A DNA stretch of 64,000 nucleotides from assembly GCF_009930795.1 (NCBI RefSeq), contig NZ_CP017146.1, positions 2,914,001-2,978,000 of the forward strand. The letters are read 5' to 3'. Shown here one piece after another: positions 24,615 to 34,077 of the stretch. A program made the position numbers and the translations under genes. Within the stretch, counting starts at the first letter, position 1. Every line of letters starts with the position of its first letter. The notes beneath the pieces were generated by a model. It worked only from the letters and a program-made list of their open reading frames with translations, searched no databases and was not told the DNA's origin. The stretch comes from Marisediminicola antarctica. GTDB lineage: Bacteria; Actinomycetota; Actinomycetes; Actinomycetales; Microbacteriaceae.

Positions 24615-26759
24615 GTGATCAATTCGAACCCGCCTTCCGCCCGCCGGCTGCCCATCGTCCGCACCCACCATGGTCACGACTTCACCGACGATTACGAGTG
24701 GCTGCGCGACAAGGATGACCCGGCAGTCATCGCTCACCTCACGGCGGAGAACGAGTGGACGGTTGCGAATACCGCCGATCTCGGGTCGCTGACGGACGAG
24801 ATTTACGGCGAGATCAAGGCGAGGACCCAGGAGACCGATCTCTCGGTGCCGACGCGCCGCGGCGGCCACTGGTACTACACCCGCACTGTCGAGGGGAAGT
24901 CGTACGGGGTCTACTGCCGCGCGCCGATCGCCGGCGAGGACGACTGGAGCGCACCGGCGACGGATGCCGGCTCCCCCGTCGACGGCGAGGAGGTGCTCCT
25001 CGACGCGAACGCCGAGGCGGAGGGGCACGCCTTCTTCTCGCTCGGCAGCTTCGACGTCTCCACCGACGGCACCCGGCTCGCGTGGGCCGTCGACGTCGCC
25101 GGAGACGAGCGCTACACCCTGAGGATCAGGGACATCGCGTCGGGCGAGGTCAGCTCGATCGATGAGATTCCGGGCACTGCGGCCGGAGCGCTGTTCTCGC
25201 TCGACGGTGCCTATGTCTTCTACTGCACCGTCGACGACGCCTGGCGCCCCGACACCGTATGGCGGCACCGGGTCGGCACCGCCGCGGGCGACGACGTCAC
25301 CGTGTTCACCGAGCCGGACGATCGGTACTGGGTCGGGGTCGACCGCACCCGCAGCCGCAAGTACCTGATGATCCACATCGGGTCGAAGATCACGAGCGAG
25401 GTGCGCCTCGTCGAGGCCGCCGACCCGACGGGAGAGTTCCGCGTCGTCTGGCCACGAGTTGAGGGTGTCGAGTATGACGTCGAGCACGCCGTCGTCGCCG
25501 GCGAGGACCGGCTGCTGATTACCCACAACGACGGCGCGGAGAACTTCGAGCTCGTCGACGTCGCCGCTGCAGACCCCCTCGGTGACCGTCTGGTCGTCAT
25601 CCCCCATTCGCTGCAGGCCCGCCTCGAGGGAGTGGATGCGTTCCGTTCACACCTCGTGGTGTCCTACCGTCGTGAGGCCCTCACCCGGGTGGGAATCATC
25701 CCCCTCAGCGCCAGGGTCGCCGTTGCGGCATTCGTGGGCTACGGTGCCCTGCGCGAGCTCGAATTCGACGAGGCGCTCTTCGATGTGGGCATCGGCGCCA
25801 ACCCGGAGTGGAACGCCCCCACCCTGCGCCTCAGCTTCACCTCGTTCGTCACCCCGACATCCGTCATCGACTACGACGTCGACGCGAACGAATACCGGCT
25901 GCTCAAGCGCCAGAATGTGCTCGGCGGCTACCTCCCCGAGGACTACGAGCAGGCGCGGGACTGGGCGACGGCATCCGACGGCACGAGGGTGCCGATCTCC
26001 CTTGTCTGGAAGAAGGGGCTCGTCGACGCCTCCCGCCCGGCGCCGACCCTGCTGTACGGCTACGGCTCCTACGAGGCGAGCATGGATCCGAGTTTCTCGA
26101 TCGCCCGCTTGTCGCTGCTCGACCGCGGGATGCTCTTCGCGATCGCGCACGTGCGCGGCGGAGGGGAGCTCGGCCGGCGCTGGTACGAGGACGGCAAGAC
26201 CCTCACCAAGCGAAACACCTTCACCGACTTCATCGCCGTCGCCGAACATATCACCTCCGAGGGGCGGACGACCCCGGAGCAACTGGTGGCGGAGGGGCGC
26301 AGCGCCGGCGGCCTGCTCGTCGGCGCCGTCGCGAACATGGCCCCGCACCTGTTCCGCGGGATCCTCGCCGGCGTGCCCTTCGTCGACGCGCTCACGAGCA
26401 TCCTCGACCCCGAACTGCCGCTGACGGTAATCGAGTGGGACGAGTGGGGAAACCCGCTCAGCGAGCGCGACGTCTACGAGTACATGCGGTCCTACTCGCC
26501 GTATGAAAATGTGCGCGACGACGTGACCTACCCCGCGATTCTCGCCGTGACGAGCCTCAACGACACCCGGGTGCTGTACGTCGAACCGGCGAAGTGGGTG
26601 GCCCGCCTGCGCGAGGTCGGGGCACCGGCACTGCTCAAGACCGAGCTCAGCGCGGGCCACGGTGGCGTGAGCGGACGGTACGAAGCGTGGCGTGAGCGCG
26701 CCTTCGAGTACGCGTGGGTTCTCGATGTCTCAGGCGCGGCGCGTAGGCTCGAGAAATGA
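24615..26759 (+). CDS. ptrB: Oligopeptidase B-like S9 family serine peptidase
   Basis: A 714-residue prolyl-oligopeptidase-family enzyme. An N-terminal beta-propeller (about residues 65-420; HGHDFTDDYEWLRD just ahead of it is typical of the family) caps the C-terminal hydrolase. The nucleophile Ser is in EGRSAGGLLVGA, and His is in SAGHGGVSGRYEAW with an Asp between (LNDTRVLYVEPAKW). HVRGGGELGRRWYEDGK is a strong oligopeptidase B signature. It should cut short peptides after basic residues in the cytoplasm. The GTG at 24615 is chosen because GGAGG lies just upstream; the frame extending to 24246 overlaps the preceding gene. Confidence 0.92.
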   Translation: MINSNPPSARRLPIVRTHHGHDFTDDYEWLRDKDDPAVIAHLTAENEWTVANTADLGSLTDEIYGEIKARTQETDLSVPTRRGGHWYYTRTVEGKSYGVYCRAPIAGEDDWSAPATDAGSPVDGEEVLLDANAEAEGHAFFSLGSFDVSTDGTRLAWAVDVAGDERYTLRIRDIASGEVSSIDEIPGTAAGALFSLDGAYVFYCTVDDAWRPDTVWRHRVGTAAGDDVTVFTEPDDRYWVGVDRTRSRKYLMIHIGSKITSEVRLVEAADPTGEFRVVWPRVEGVEYDVEHAVVAGEDRLLITHNDGAENFELVDVAAADPLGDRLVVIPHSLQARLEGVDAFRSHLVVSYRREALTRVGIIPLSARVAVAAFVGYGALRELEFDEALFDVGIGANPEWNAPTLRLSFTSFVTPTSVIDYDVDANEYRLLKRQNVLGGYLPEDYEQARDWATASDGTRVPISLVWKKGLVDASRPAPTLLYGYGSYEASMDPSFSIARLSLLDRGMLFAIAHVRGGGELGRRWYEDGKTLTKRNTFTDFIAVAEHITSEGRTTPEQLVAEGRSAGGLLVGAVANMAPHLFRGILAGVPFVDALTSILDPELPLTVIEWDEWGNPLSERDVYEYMRSYSPYENVRDDVTYPAILAVTSLNDTRVLYVEPAKWVARLREVGAPALLKTELSAGHGGVSGRYEAWRERAFEYAWVLDVSGAARRLEK

Positions 26760-27019
26760 CTGTGAACTACACCCCCGACGCCGGCGGCATCACGATGTTC
26801 TCCACCCCGTGGTGCGGCTACTGCACGCGACTGAAGTCGCAGCTGACCAAAGCGGGCATCGCGTACCGCGACATCGACATCGAAGCCGTTCCCGGAACAG
26901 CCGAACTCGTCGCGACGATCAACGGCGGAAACCAGACGGTGCCGACCGTGCTGTTCCCTGACGGGTCGTCGGCGACCAATCCCTCGCTCGCGGAGGTCAC
27001 GGCACGCCTCGCGGCGTGA
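26756..27019 (+). CDS. Mycoredoxin / glutaredoxin-like protein
   Basis: An 87-residue glutaredoxin-fold protein with the redox motif TPWCGYCTRLK (CGYC) near residue 18 and the cis-proline segment QTVPTVLFPDG. This matches actinobacterial mycoredoxin 1, which reduces protein-mycothiol mixed disulfides. Its ATG overlaps the ptrB stop by four bases (ATGA), so the two are translationally coupled. It presumably draws electrons from mycothiol, though no mycothiol genes are in the window. Confidence 0.9.
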   Translation: MTVNYTPDAGGITMFSTPWCGYCTRLKSQLTKAGIAYRDIDIEAVPGTAELVATINGGNQTVPTVLFPDGSSATNPSLAEVTARLAA

Positions 27020-27054
27020 CACCACGCGATCCGCCCGACCCAGCTGGAGGCACC

Positions 27055-28440
27055 ATGACAGCCCTGCCCGAATTCCTGTCGACCTGGATCACCGAGCAGC
27101 GCTGGTACGCGGGCAAGGGCCGAGCCCCGGTCTGGGAGAGACTCGGCGGGTTCGACCTGCCCGACCCGGACGGGCAGGCTCACATCACCGTCCACCTCTT
27201 CCTCGACACGGCCGAGCGGCCCCTGCTCTATCAGGTGCCGCTGACCGAGAGGTCGGCACCTGTCGCCGGACTCGATCATGCCCTCATCGGCAGCTACGAG
27301 GAGAACGGCGTCACCCGGTTCGTCTACGACGGCCCGCGGGACGAGGCCTGCGCCAAGGCAATCCTTCGCCTCATCCTCGACGAGGGCGCCGTACTCCCCG
27401 ACGATGGCGCGCCCGGCATTGCCGCGCGCGGACACTGCGTCCCGACGACGCCCGCGATCGAGATCCGTGGTGCCCGCGTGCTCTCCGGCGAGCAGTCGAA
27501 CACCTCGATCATCTACGACATGGTCGGGCTCGACGGCACTGGGGCCAAGCCGATCATCTGCAAGGTGTTCCGGTCGCTGCATCACGGCGAGAACCCCGAT
27601 GTGACGCTCCTCAGTGCTCTCGCCGGCGCTGGCTCAACCGTCGTGCCGCAGTCCATCGGACACATCAACGGCCAGTGGCACGACACGGGAGAACCGACGG
27701 GGTTCGCCCACGGCCACCTCGCCTTCGCTCAGGAGTTCTTCCCCGGCGTCGAGGATGCCTGGCGCGTGGCCCTCGAGGCGGCGGAGGCGGGCGAGGACTT
27801 CACCGAGCGGGCACGCACCCTGGGCGAGGCCACCGCCGACGTGCACACGACCCTCGCCGGAGTACTTCCGACGCACGCGGCCGCCCCACGCGACATCGCC
27901 GCGACCATCGCGAGCATGCGGGCCCGGTTCGACGAAGCGGTCGCGGAGGTGCCGGGGATCGAGCAGCACCGCGCGGCGCTCCAGTCCGTCTATACGCGGG
28001 CAGCGACATCCGTCTGGCCCGCCATGCAGCGCATCCATGGCGACTTTCACCTCGGCCAGGTGCTCTGGGTGCCCGGCCGCGGCTGGATCATCCTCGACTT
28101 CGAAGGCGAGCCGATGCGCCCCATGCTCGAGCGTGCGCGGGAGGACTTCCCTCTGCGGGATGTCGCCGGGATGCTGCGCTCATTTGACTATGTCGCCGGC
28201 TCCGTCGCCCAATCCCGCGGCCAGTCCGTGACCGACTGGGCGCTCGCGGCGAGGCGTGCATTCCTTGACGGGTATATCTCCGGCTACGGCACGGACCTGC
28301 GGGCGGACCGTTCGCTGCTCGATGCGTTCGAGATTGACAAGGCCCTGTACGAGGCTGTCTACGAGGCGCGCAACCGACCCGCTTGGCTCTCGATACCGCT
28401 CGCCGCGATCGACCGGCTGGTGGAACGCGCCGCCTCCTGA
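27055..28440 (+). CDS. mak: Maltokinase
   Basis: A 461-residue kinase of the actinobacterial maltokinase (Mak/Pep2) family, which makes maltose 1-phosphate from maltose and ATP for the GlgE route to alpha-glucan. The N-terminal cap (LSTWITEQRWYAGKGR) is characteristic. The kinase core has IHGDFHLGQVLW (catalytic loop) and IILDFEGEP (metal-binding Asp). The ATG at 27055 has a GGAGG six bases upstream; the frame extends to 27016 but that start lacks such a site. TreS, GlgE and GlgB, the usual partners, are not in the window, so the gene is an orphan here. Confidence 0.92.
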   Translation: MTALPEFLSTWITEQRWYAGKGRAPVWERLGGFDLPDPDGQAHITVHLFLDTAERPLLYQVPLTERSAPVAGLDHALIGSYEENGVTRFVYDGPRDEACAKAILRLILDEGAVLPDDGAPGIAARGHCVPTTPAIEIRGARVLSGEQSNTSIIYDMVGLDGTGAKPIICKVFRSLHHGENPDVTLLSALAGAGSTVVPQSIGHINGQWHDTGEPTGFAHGHLAFAQEFFPGVEDAWRVALEAAEAGEDFTERARTLGEATADVHTTLAGVLPTHAAAPRDIAATIASMRARFDEAVAEVPGIEQHRAALQSVYTRAATSVWPAMQRIHGDFHLGQVLWVPGRGWIILDFEGEPMRPMLERAREDFPLRDVAGMLRSFDYVAGSVAQSRGQSVTDWALAARRAFLDGYISGYGTDLRADRSLLDAFEIDKALYEAVYEARNRPAWLSIPLAAIDRLVERAAS

Positions 28441-28532
28441 CCCAGGGTCCGCACGCCAGGCGAACCGCCCACACCTGTCCCCTCAAGCGCCCGGAACCCG
28501 ACACAACCGGGCAACTCGCAGCCCCCGCAACG

Positions 28533-30704
28533 TCAGTGCAACTGGCCCGAGACCTCGAGCGCCTCGCGCAGCAGGTGCATGAGGGCGTCGAGCTGCAGAC
28601 TCGACTCACCGATCACCACGGAATCGTCGCCGTCGAGAGCGCGGGCGGCGAGGCCAGCCTTGCTGCCGATGAGCTCGGCGATCTTCGCGTCGATTGTCTG
28701 CGCCGCGATGATGCGCCACGCCGTGACAGGCTCTTCCTGGCCGATGCGGTGCACACGGTCGATCGCCTGCGTCTGCTCCGCGCTCGTCCAACTGAGCTCC
28801 GCGAGCACGACGTTCGACGCGGCCTGCAGGTTGAGGCCCACGCCGGCCGCCGTAAGCGACGCGACGACGACGGAGACATCCGGATCGTTGTTGAACGCGT
28901 CCACCTGTGCCTGCCGGAAGGCGGCGGTCTGGTCGCCTCGGATCGAGACGGTCTTGAGGCCGCGCTTCGCGAGGGTCTGCTCCGCGATGTCCATGACGTC
29001 GATGTGCTTCGCGAAGAAGACCACCTTGCCCACGGACCGGGCGAGCTGCGCGGTGTAATCGGCGGCGAGCACAGCCTTGGCCGTTCCGATCTTGCGCACC
29101 ATCGTGAAGACATTCTCGCCCGTCTTGGCCGCCTTGGACTCCTCCAGCTCGGCTTGGGCGACGAGCCGCACGAGCGCGTCCCTGTCGATCTCGTCGGGAT
29201 TCTTCGACAGCTCGAGGCCGCGGTTATAGCGGTCGAGGAGGCGCTTCGACAGAGCCGCCTCGGCCTCGCGGATGGAGCGGCCCACCTCGTCGTCGAGTTC
29301 GACGGGCAGGTCGGCGATGCGCTTCGACGGGAGGTCGGCGGCGACATCGAGCTTCTTACGCCGCACGATTCCCATGTCGATGACAGTCTGGCGCGCCTCG
29401 GCGAAGAAGCCGAAGTCGGCGGGCGTGAGCCCCGTCTCCTCGAGCCGGTCGAGCAGCGTCGCCGTGGGCTTCTCGCCGTCGATCCAGCCGAGGAACTGCC
29501 AGATCGCCCGAAAATCCTCGATCGTGTTGATGAGGGGGGTGCCCGTGAGCGCGATCATGAGTGCGCGCGGCGAGCGGGCACGGATGCTGTCGGCAAGCGA
29601 CAGAACGTGCTTAGACCGCTGCGACTCGCGATTCTTGATGAAGTGCGCCTCGTCGACGACCATGCCCTTGAACCCGAGGGTGCGCAGCCAGCCGACGTGC
29701 CGGTCAAGAACGTCGTAGTTGACGATCACGATGTCGGCGAAGGCGTCGAGGCTCTCACCCGAGCCGTGGATGACGGTCGCCGTCTTGTTCGGCGTCCAGA
29801 GTTCGACCTCCCGCGCCCAGTTCATCTTCACGACGTTCGGCGCGACGACGAGCAGGGGGTAGGAGTTCGATGCGGCCGCGGCGAGGAGCGCCTGAGCGGT
29901 CTTCCCGAGTCCAGGCTCGTCGGCGAGCAGGTAGCTGCGGTGGCCCTCGCGCACACTCGCAACGAAGGCGGCCTGATGGGTGAAGAGCTCGCGTCCGCCC
30001 GGAACCCGGCGGTCGCCTGCCGTCGGGTCAGGCAGGTGCATGCTCGCTGCCTGACCGCCGGCGCCGTATTCGAAGGCGCGGAACAGCGGTTCGAGCAGCT
30101 CCCAGTTGGCAAGTCGCCTGGTCGTCGGCTTGGCCCTCACACTCTGGCTGAAATCGGGGGCGAGGAACGGGTTGGACAGTTGCCTCGCGACGACGGACTT
30201 CGGAACAACTTGGCGCTCGGCGGCTGGCGCGACCGCGACCGGCTCCTTCGTGATCACGAGGTCGTCCGGGCTCATCTGCACACCTGAGGCCATCAGCATG
30301 TCGCGGCGCAGCCCTCTTGCGGCATCCGACACCACCGCGTCCTCAGCGAGGAGCTGGATGAGCGAGGTGTCCCGCGCGGCCGTCTTGGCGAGAATCGTAG
30401 CGACACCGTCGAGGCGCTTGAGCACCTCCGCGCGCTCGGAGTCGGTCACCTCGGTGTCCTTCTTGGCACGCGAGCGCTCTTCCCGCACGAGCAGCGCGAC
30501 AACCTGGAACTTGGTGCGGTTCGATGGCCCCACCTTGCCCCGCTCTGCCGCCGCCTCGATCTCCCGCACGGCGCGCGCCAGCACGGGGATGAGACCGACC
30601 TCGTCACCGTGGTGCGCTCGTCGCTGCTGCGACGGACGACCGGATGCTGTCCTCTTGGGTGATTGTCCCCGCTGGGACGTCCTCGACTGGCCTGACCGAG
30701 CCAT
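28533..30704 (-). CDS. SNF2-family DEAD/DEAH helicase-like ATPase
   Basis: A 723-residue Swi2/Snf2 ATPase. About 220 N-terminal residues are basic and of unknown fold. Then come Walker A in LADEPGLGKTAQAL, DEAH-type box VVDEAHFIKN, and LTGTPLINTIEDF. The helicase C domain has GKVVFFAKHIDVMD, LTAAGVGLNLQAASNV and DRVHRIGQ. The shape is closest to the SMARCAL1-like or phage-type single-protein SNF2 enzymes. It should move along double-stranded DNA, and a role in repair or replication-fork remodelling is likely but unproven. AGGAGG precedes the ATG at 30704, which fixes the start. The gene converges on mak. Confidence 0.88.
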   Translation of the reverse strand: MARSGQSRTSQRGQSPKRTASGRPSQQRRAHHGDEVGLIPVLARAVREIEAAAERGKVGPSNRTKFQVVALLVREERSRAKKDTEVTDSERAEVLKRLDGVATILAKTAARDTSLIQLLAEDAVVSDAARGLRRDMLMASGVQMSPDDLVITKEPVAVAPAAERQVVPKSVVARQLSNPFLAPDFSQSVRAKPTTRRLANWELLEPLFRAFEYGAGGQAASMHLPDPTAGDRRVPGGRELFTHQAAFVASVREGHRSYLLADEPGLGKTAQALLAAAASNSYPLLVVAPNVVKMNWAREVELWTPNKTATVIHGSGESLDAFADIVIVNYDVLDRHVGWLRTLGFKGMVVDEAHFIKNRESQRSKHVLSLADSIRARSPRALMIALTGTPLINTIEDFRAIWQFLGWIDGEKPTATLLDRLEETGLTPADFGFFAEARQTVIDMGIVRRKKLDVAADLPSKRIADLPVELDDEVGRSIREAEAALSKRLLDRYNRGLELSKNPDEIDRDALVRLVAQAELEESKAAKTGENVFTMVRKIGTAKAVLAADYTAQLARSVGKVVFFAKHIDVMDIAEQTLAKRGLKTVSIRGDQTAAFRQAQVDAFNNDPDVSVVVASLTAAGVGLNLQAASNVVLAELSWTSAEQTQAIDRVHRIGQEEPVTAWRIIAAQTIDAKIAELIGSKAGLAARALDGDDSVVIGESSLQLDALMHLLREALEVSGQLH

Positions 30705-31029
30705 GTTCCTCCTGAGCTGAGCGAGCTGAACGGATGCGGCGCTGACGCTACCTGCCGGAGGGTCGTGCACCGCTGGGGTGCCGACCCGGACGACCTCCGG
30801 TGGAGGACGATCACAGACCGGTGGGCGCGGAATCCAGCCCCGAGCAACTTGCGGACAAGGTCGGGACGGAAAGCGGATTCGTCGTGCGCTGCTAACAGAC
30901 TACGCGGATCGCGGGCCACATTTCCACACCGACGCTCCGTAACTCGCACAACCGAGACACGAGTGTACCCTCCTTGGGGGCCAGACTCTCCGTGGTTTGT
31001 TCACCCCTTGGCAAGGTTTAAGTGCTGTG
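30705..31029. other. Divergent intergenic region
   Basis: This stretch separates the SNF2 and metallophosphoesterase genes and must hold both promoters. No coding frame is credible. Near the right end TTGTTC (30997-31002), the near-palindrome CCTTGGCAAGG (31006-31016) and TTTAAGT could form a weak rightward promoter with an operator; the spacing of 15-16 is short. Nothing else was recognised. Confidence 0.4.
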
Positions 31030-31983
31030 ATGGGTCTCATGTCCGGTTACAGGGCCCAGTACGCGAGGCCAGACCATTTCATTCTGCACTTGAGCGACAC
31101 CCACTTCGTGGCCGATGATCACCTGTACGGAGCGGTCGACAGCGAGGGCCTGCTGCGGCAGCTGGTCGCGGAGCTCGAGGCATCCGGAGCCCGCCCGGAG
31201 GCCATCGTCTTCACCGGAGACCTCGCCGACAAGGGCGAGGCGGGCGCCTACACCAAGCTCCGGGAGATGATCGAGCCCGTCGCAGAGCGGCTCGGCTCGG
31301 AAGTCGTCTGGGTGATGGGCAACCACGACGACCGGTCCACGTTCCGCCGCGAGCTGCTCGGCCAGCTGCCGACCTCCAACCCGATCGACCGGGTGCACGA
31401 CATCAACGGTCTGCGCATTATCGCTCTCGACTCCACTGTTCCGGGCCACCACCACGGCATCGTCTCCGACGAGCAGCTCGACTGGCTCGCCGAGGAGCTG
31501 TCGGTGCCGGCGCCGCATGGAACCATCCTGGCGATGCACCACCCTCCGGTGCCAAGCGTTCTTGACCTCGCCGTGCTCGTGGAGCTCCGCGAGCAGGACG
31601 GGCTCGCCGAAGTGATCAGGGGCTCGGATGTGCGCAGCATCATCGCCGGGCACCTCCACTACTCGACGACAGCCACGTTCGCGGGGGTTCCCGTCTCGGT
31701 CGCGTCGGCAACCTGCTACACCCAGGACCTCAATGTTCCGGTCGGCGGCACACGCGGTCGCGATGGGGCGCAGTCATTCAATCTTGTGCATGTCTACGAC
31801 GACACCGTGCTCCACTCGGTGGTGCCCGTGGGCAACTACCCGACGGTGTCGAACTGGGTCACAGCGGAGCAGACCGTGGATATCCTCGCCGAGCACGGCG
31901 TTGTTATCCCGGATGCCGTGAACCCCCACGTCACCGCGGAACCGCCCTTCGTGCTCCCGCTCGCCGCAGTCGCCGCCCTCTGA
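31030..31983 (+). CDS. Metallophosphoesterase, class III cyclic nucleotide phosphodiesterase-like
   Basis: A 317-residue calcineurin-like enzyme. All five metal-site motifs are present in order: LSDTHF (Asp, His), FTGDLADKG (Asp), MGNHDDR (Asn, His), AMHHPP (His) and AGHLHYS (His, His). This resembles Rv0805 and CpdA, which hydrolyse cyclic AMP and other phosphodiesters with two metals. The C-terminal 60 residues form a hydrophobic extension after [11 protein letters not shown], also seen in Rv0805 relatives. ATGs at 31030 and 31039 are both possible starts; neither has a strong ribosome binding site. Confidence 0.87.
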   Translation: MGLMSGYRAQYARPDHFILHLSDTHFVADDHLYGAVDSEGLLRQLVAELEASGARPEAIVFTGDLADKGEAGAYTKLREMIEPVAERLGSEVVWVMGNHDDRSTFRRELLGQLPTSNPIDRVHDINGLRIIALDSTVPGHHHGIVSDEQLDWLAEELSVPAPHGTILAMHHPPVPSVLDLAVLVELREQDGLAEVIRGSDVRSIIAGHLHYSTTATFAGVPVSVASATCYTQDLNVPVGGTRGRDGAQSFNLVHVYDDTVLHSVVPVGNYPTVSNWVTAEQTVDILAEHGVVIPDAVNPHVTAEPPFVLPLAAVAAL

Positions 31984-31999
31984 GGGCGGGGCTTAGCCC
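31973..31999. terminator. Palindromic hairpin pair between convergent genes
   Basis: CCGCCCTC (31973-31980) pairs with GAGGGCGG (31982-31989) across the phosphoesterase stop codon, followed directly by GGGCTTAGCCC. Only nine bases separate the two convergent stop codons, so this is a likely bidirectional terminator, though it lacks a T-tract. Confidence 0.45.
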
Positions 32000-33591
32000 G
32001 CTTCGCTATCCGACCGACCGAGCACCCCGGATTGTTCGTCTGCCGGCGCCCGTTCCCAGGGCGCCGGAATCGAGAAGTAGCGATCCAGGAACGAGAGCAC
32101 CGCCGCCGCGCGTTCCGCACCGTCGATCTCGGGGAAGCTGCCATCGTTGAGGCAGAAGAAATCATACGAGCGTCGCTTGAGGAGCCGCTTCAGATCACGG
32201 AGCCCCTCGCGCATGGTCGTGTCGACGTACTTGACGCTCGCCTGCGTCTGGGTGACGGCCTGGCCGGTCATCAGCGCATAGTAGTGATACAGCGAATTCG
32301 TCACCGAGATATCGGTCGCCGAGCGAAACGGGCTCGCGCTCGTGCGAGTGAAGTCCTCGGCGAACTCGCGCTCGAGCTCGAGCAGCACCGACTTGCGGAG
32401 CGGGGTCGCGGCGTGTTCGAGGTGACGCGTGGTGATCTTTCCGAACCGCTCGTCGAGCAGCCGGCGGTTCACCCGCGCGCCGTTCTCGAACCCGCTGCGG
32501 CCGGTGTGGGTCTCGCCAAGTCCGATGCGCGTGTTCGCCTCGATGAACTTGGTGACCCCGCCGGGGGAGAAGAACATGTCGGGCGAGATCGGGCGACCGA
32601 AGAACATGTCGTCATTCGAGTAGAGAAAGTGCTCAGAGAGCCCCGGGATGTGCTGGAGCTGCGCCTCGATCGCGTGCGAGTTGTGCGTCGGCAACACCGA
32701 GGTGTCGACGAAGAAGTCCTCGCTGCGCACGATGGTGACGTCCGCGTGCTCGTCGAGCCACGCGGGCACCGGCGAGTCTGTCACGATGAAGATGTGCCTG
32801 ATCCACGGCGCGAACAGGTGCACTGAGCGCAGCGCGTACTTGAGCTCGTCGATCTGGCGGTAGCGCGCCTCGGAGCTGTCGCCTTCGCCGACGACGTAGC
32901 TCTCCATGCGCTTCGCCCGCGCGCGCTGCCAGTCGATCGACGCCCCATCGACCCAGGAGAAGACGATGTCGATGTCGAAGCCGATGTCGCTCGCGTGCTC
33001 GGCGAACATGCCGTCGAGAGTTGGCCAGGTCTGCCCGAACAGGTCGACGGTGCCCTCGACCGCGTCGGCTGCGAGGAACGTGTTCCGCATGAGGGCGTTC
33101 TCGGCGGGGGCGATGATCGTCCCGCCGACCCACTCCCACAGCTCGACCCTGACGCCGGTCGCGGAGCCGTAGCGCAGCCGCCCCTGCGGCTCGATGCGCG
33201 GGCGGTACAGGGTGAAGGCGCGCGCCTTAGCGTCACCCGCGAGCCGACCCTCGGCCACGAGAACGGGCGGACGGCCCCGCTCGCCGGCGGGCTTCGAGTA
33301 GAACGGCTCGTTCGCGCACGCCTCCGCGAGGGCCGCACGCAGCTTCTTCCGCCGGGAGAAGTCGACCGCGATAATTGGTCGGTCCCCTCCGTCACGGATC
33401 AGGAAGAACGGGATCTCAGCGGAATCCAGCACCGAACCGAGGAACAGGAGATCCTCGATCATCGATTCGCGCGGCGTGAGATGGCCGTTGACGAGTGTGA
33501 ACATCCCCTTGCGGACGACGACGTCGGCACGCCGGATCACGCCGGGGGAAGCGAGGGATGACACCACTACTGGCGCAAGGTTGTCGGTCAT
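31993..33591 (-). CDS. Stealth family sugar-phosphate transferase
   Basis: A 532-residue Stealth protein. After about 200 residues of N-terminal region come the conserved blocks: DIDIVFSWVDG (about 206-216), DELKYALRSVHLFAPWIR with IFIVTDS, NSHAIEAQLQHIPGLSEHFLYSNDDMFFGR, and a C-terminal block with SVTNSLYHYYAL. Stealth proteins transfer hexose 1-phosphate units in capsule or cell-surface polysaccharide synthesis. No signal peptide is visible. The gene stands alone, without other polysaccharide genes, and converges on the phosphoesterase. A glycopolymer role is inferred from the family. Confidence 0.9.
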   Translation of the reverse strand: MTDNLAPVVVSSLASPGVIRRADVVVRKGMFTLVNGHLTPRESMIEDLLFLGSVLDSAEIPFFLIRDGGDRPIIAVDFSRRKKLRAALAEACANEPFYSKPAGERGRPPVLVAEGRLAGDAKARAFTLYRPRIEPQGRLRYGSATGVRVELWEWVGGTIIAPAENALMRNTFLAADAVEGTVDLFGQTWPTLDGMFAEHASDIGFDIDIVFSWVDGASIDWQRARAKRMESYVVGEGDSSEARYRQIDELKYALRSVHLFAPWIRHIFIVTDSPVPAWLDEHADVTIVRSEDFFVDTSVLPTHNSHAIEAQLQHIPGLSEHFLYSNDDMFFGRPISPDMFFSPGGVTKFIEANTRIGLGETHTGRSGFENGARVNRRLLDERFGKITTRHLEHAATPLRKSVLLELEREFAEDFTRTSASPFRSATDISVTNSLYHYYALMTGQAVTQTQASVKYVDTTMREGLRDLKRLLKRRSYDFFCLNDGSFPEIDGAERAAAVLSFLDRYFSIPAPWERAPADEQSGVLGRSDSEAG

Positions 33592-33701
33592 TCAGGGCCC
33601 AATCGTCTGAGCCTGGCCCGCTGCCGTTCTTCTGGTTCGGGCCCTTAGCTTCTTCCATTATCACCCCGCCCGGGACGGGTTCTCCCCGCCTGCCAGTCCG
33701 G

Positions 33702-34049
33702 TCAGCGCCGGTTGCGGTCCTCGGGGTTCGGCACCTTGATCAGGAGGCCCGCCGCAACGAAGACGAGGGCGGCCACGAACTGCACCGCTTGCCACGCCAC
33801 GCCGTCGAATGGGATCACGATGATGGGGTTCCAAGCGACCGCGATGGGCACCAGAGCGATGAGCCACCACCACTGGCGGGACTGCCAGGCGAACACGCTG
33901 ATGATGAGCGCAAAGATGCTCGTCACGTAGCGGATCCAGGTGAACCCCTCCGTGCCGACAAGCACGGCGCCCGCCGTGAGCACGATCGCGGCGAGCACTC
34001 CGGGTACGAGGGCGGTGCGACGGAAGGCGGGAGTGGGATAGGTGGTCAC
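33702..34049 (-). CDS. Small four-helix membrane protein (DUF6804-like)
   Basis: A 115-residue protein with four hydrophobic segments and a short polar end (IKVPNPEDRNRR). The pattern TALVPGVLAAIV, WIRYVTSIFALIISVFAWQSRQWWWL and AWNPIIVIPFDGVAWQAVQF recalls the family I know as DUF6804; I cannot confirm this without a search. Function unknown. It lies 28 bases after the SGNH hydrolase start side on the same strand and could share its transcript. Confidence 0.68.
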   Translation of the reverse strand: MTTYPTPAFRRTALVPGVLAAIVLTAGAVLVGTEGFTWIRYVTSIFALIISVFAWQSRQWWWLIALVPIAVAWNPIIVIPFDGVAWQAVQFVAALVFVAAGLLIKVPNPEDRNRR

Positions 34050-34077
34050 GCGTCAACGCTAGCGGTCGCCGCTCGGG

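Noticed and set aside
28383-30287. 634-codon plus-strand frame
   Set aside because: It is antisense to the SNF2 ATPase and shows no protein-like hydrophobic pattern.
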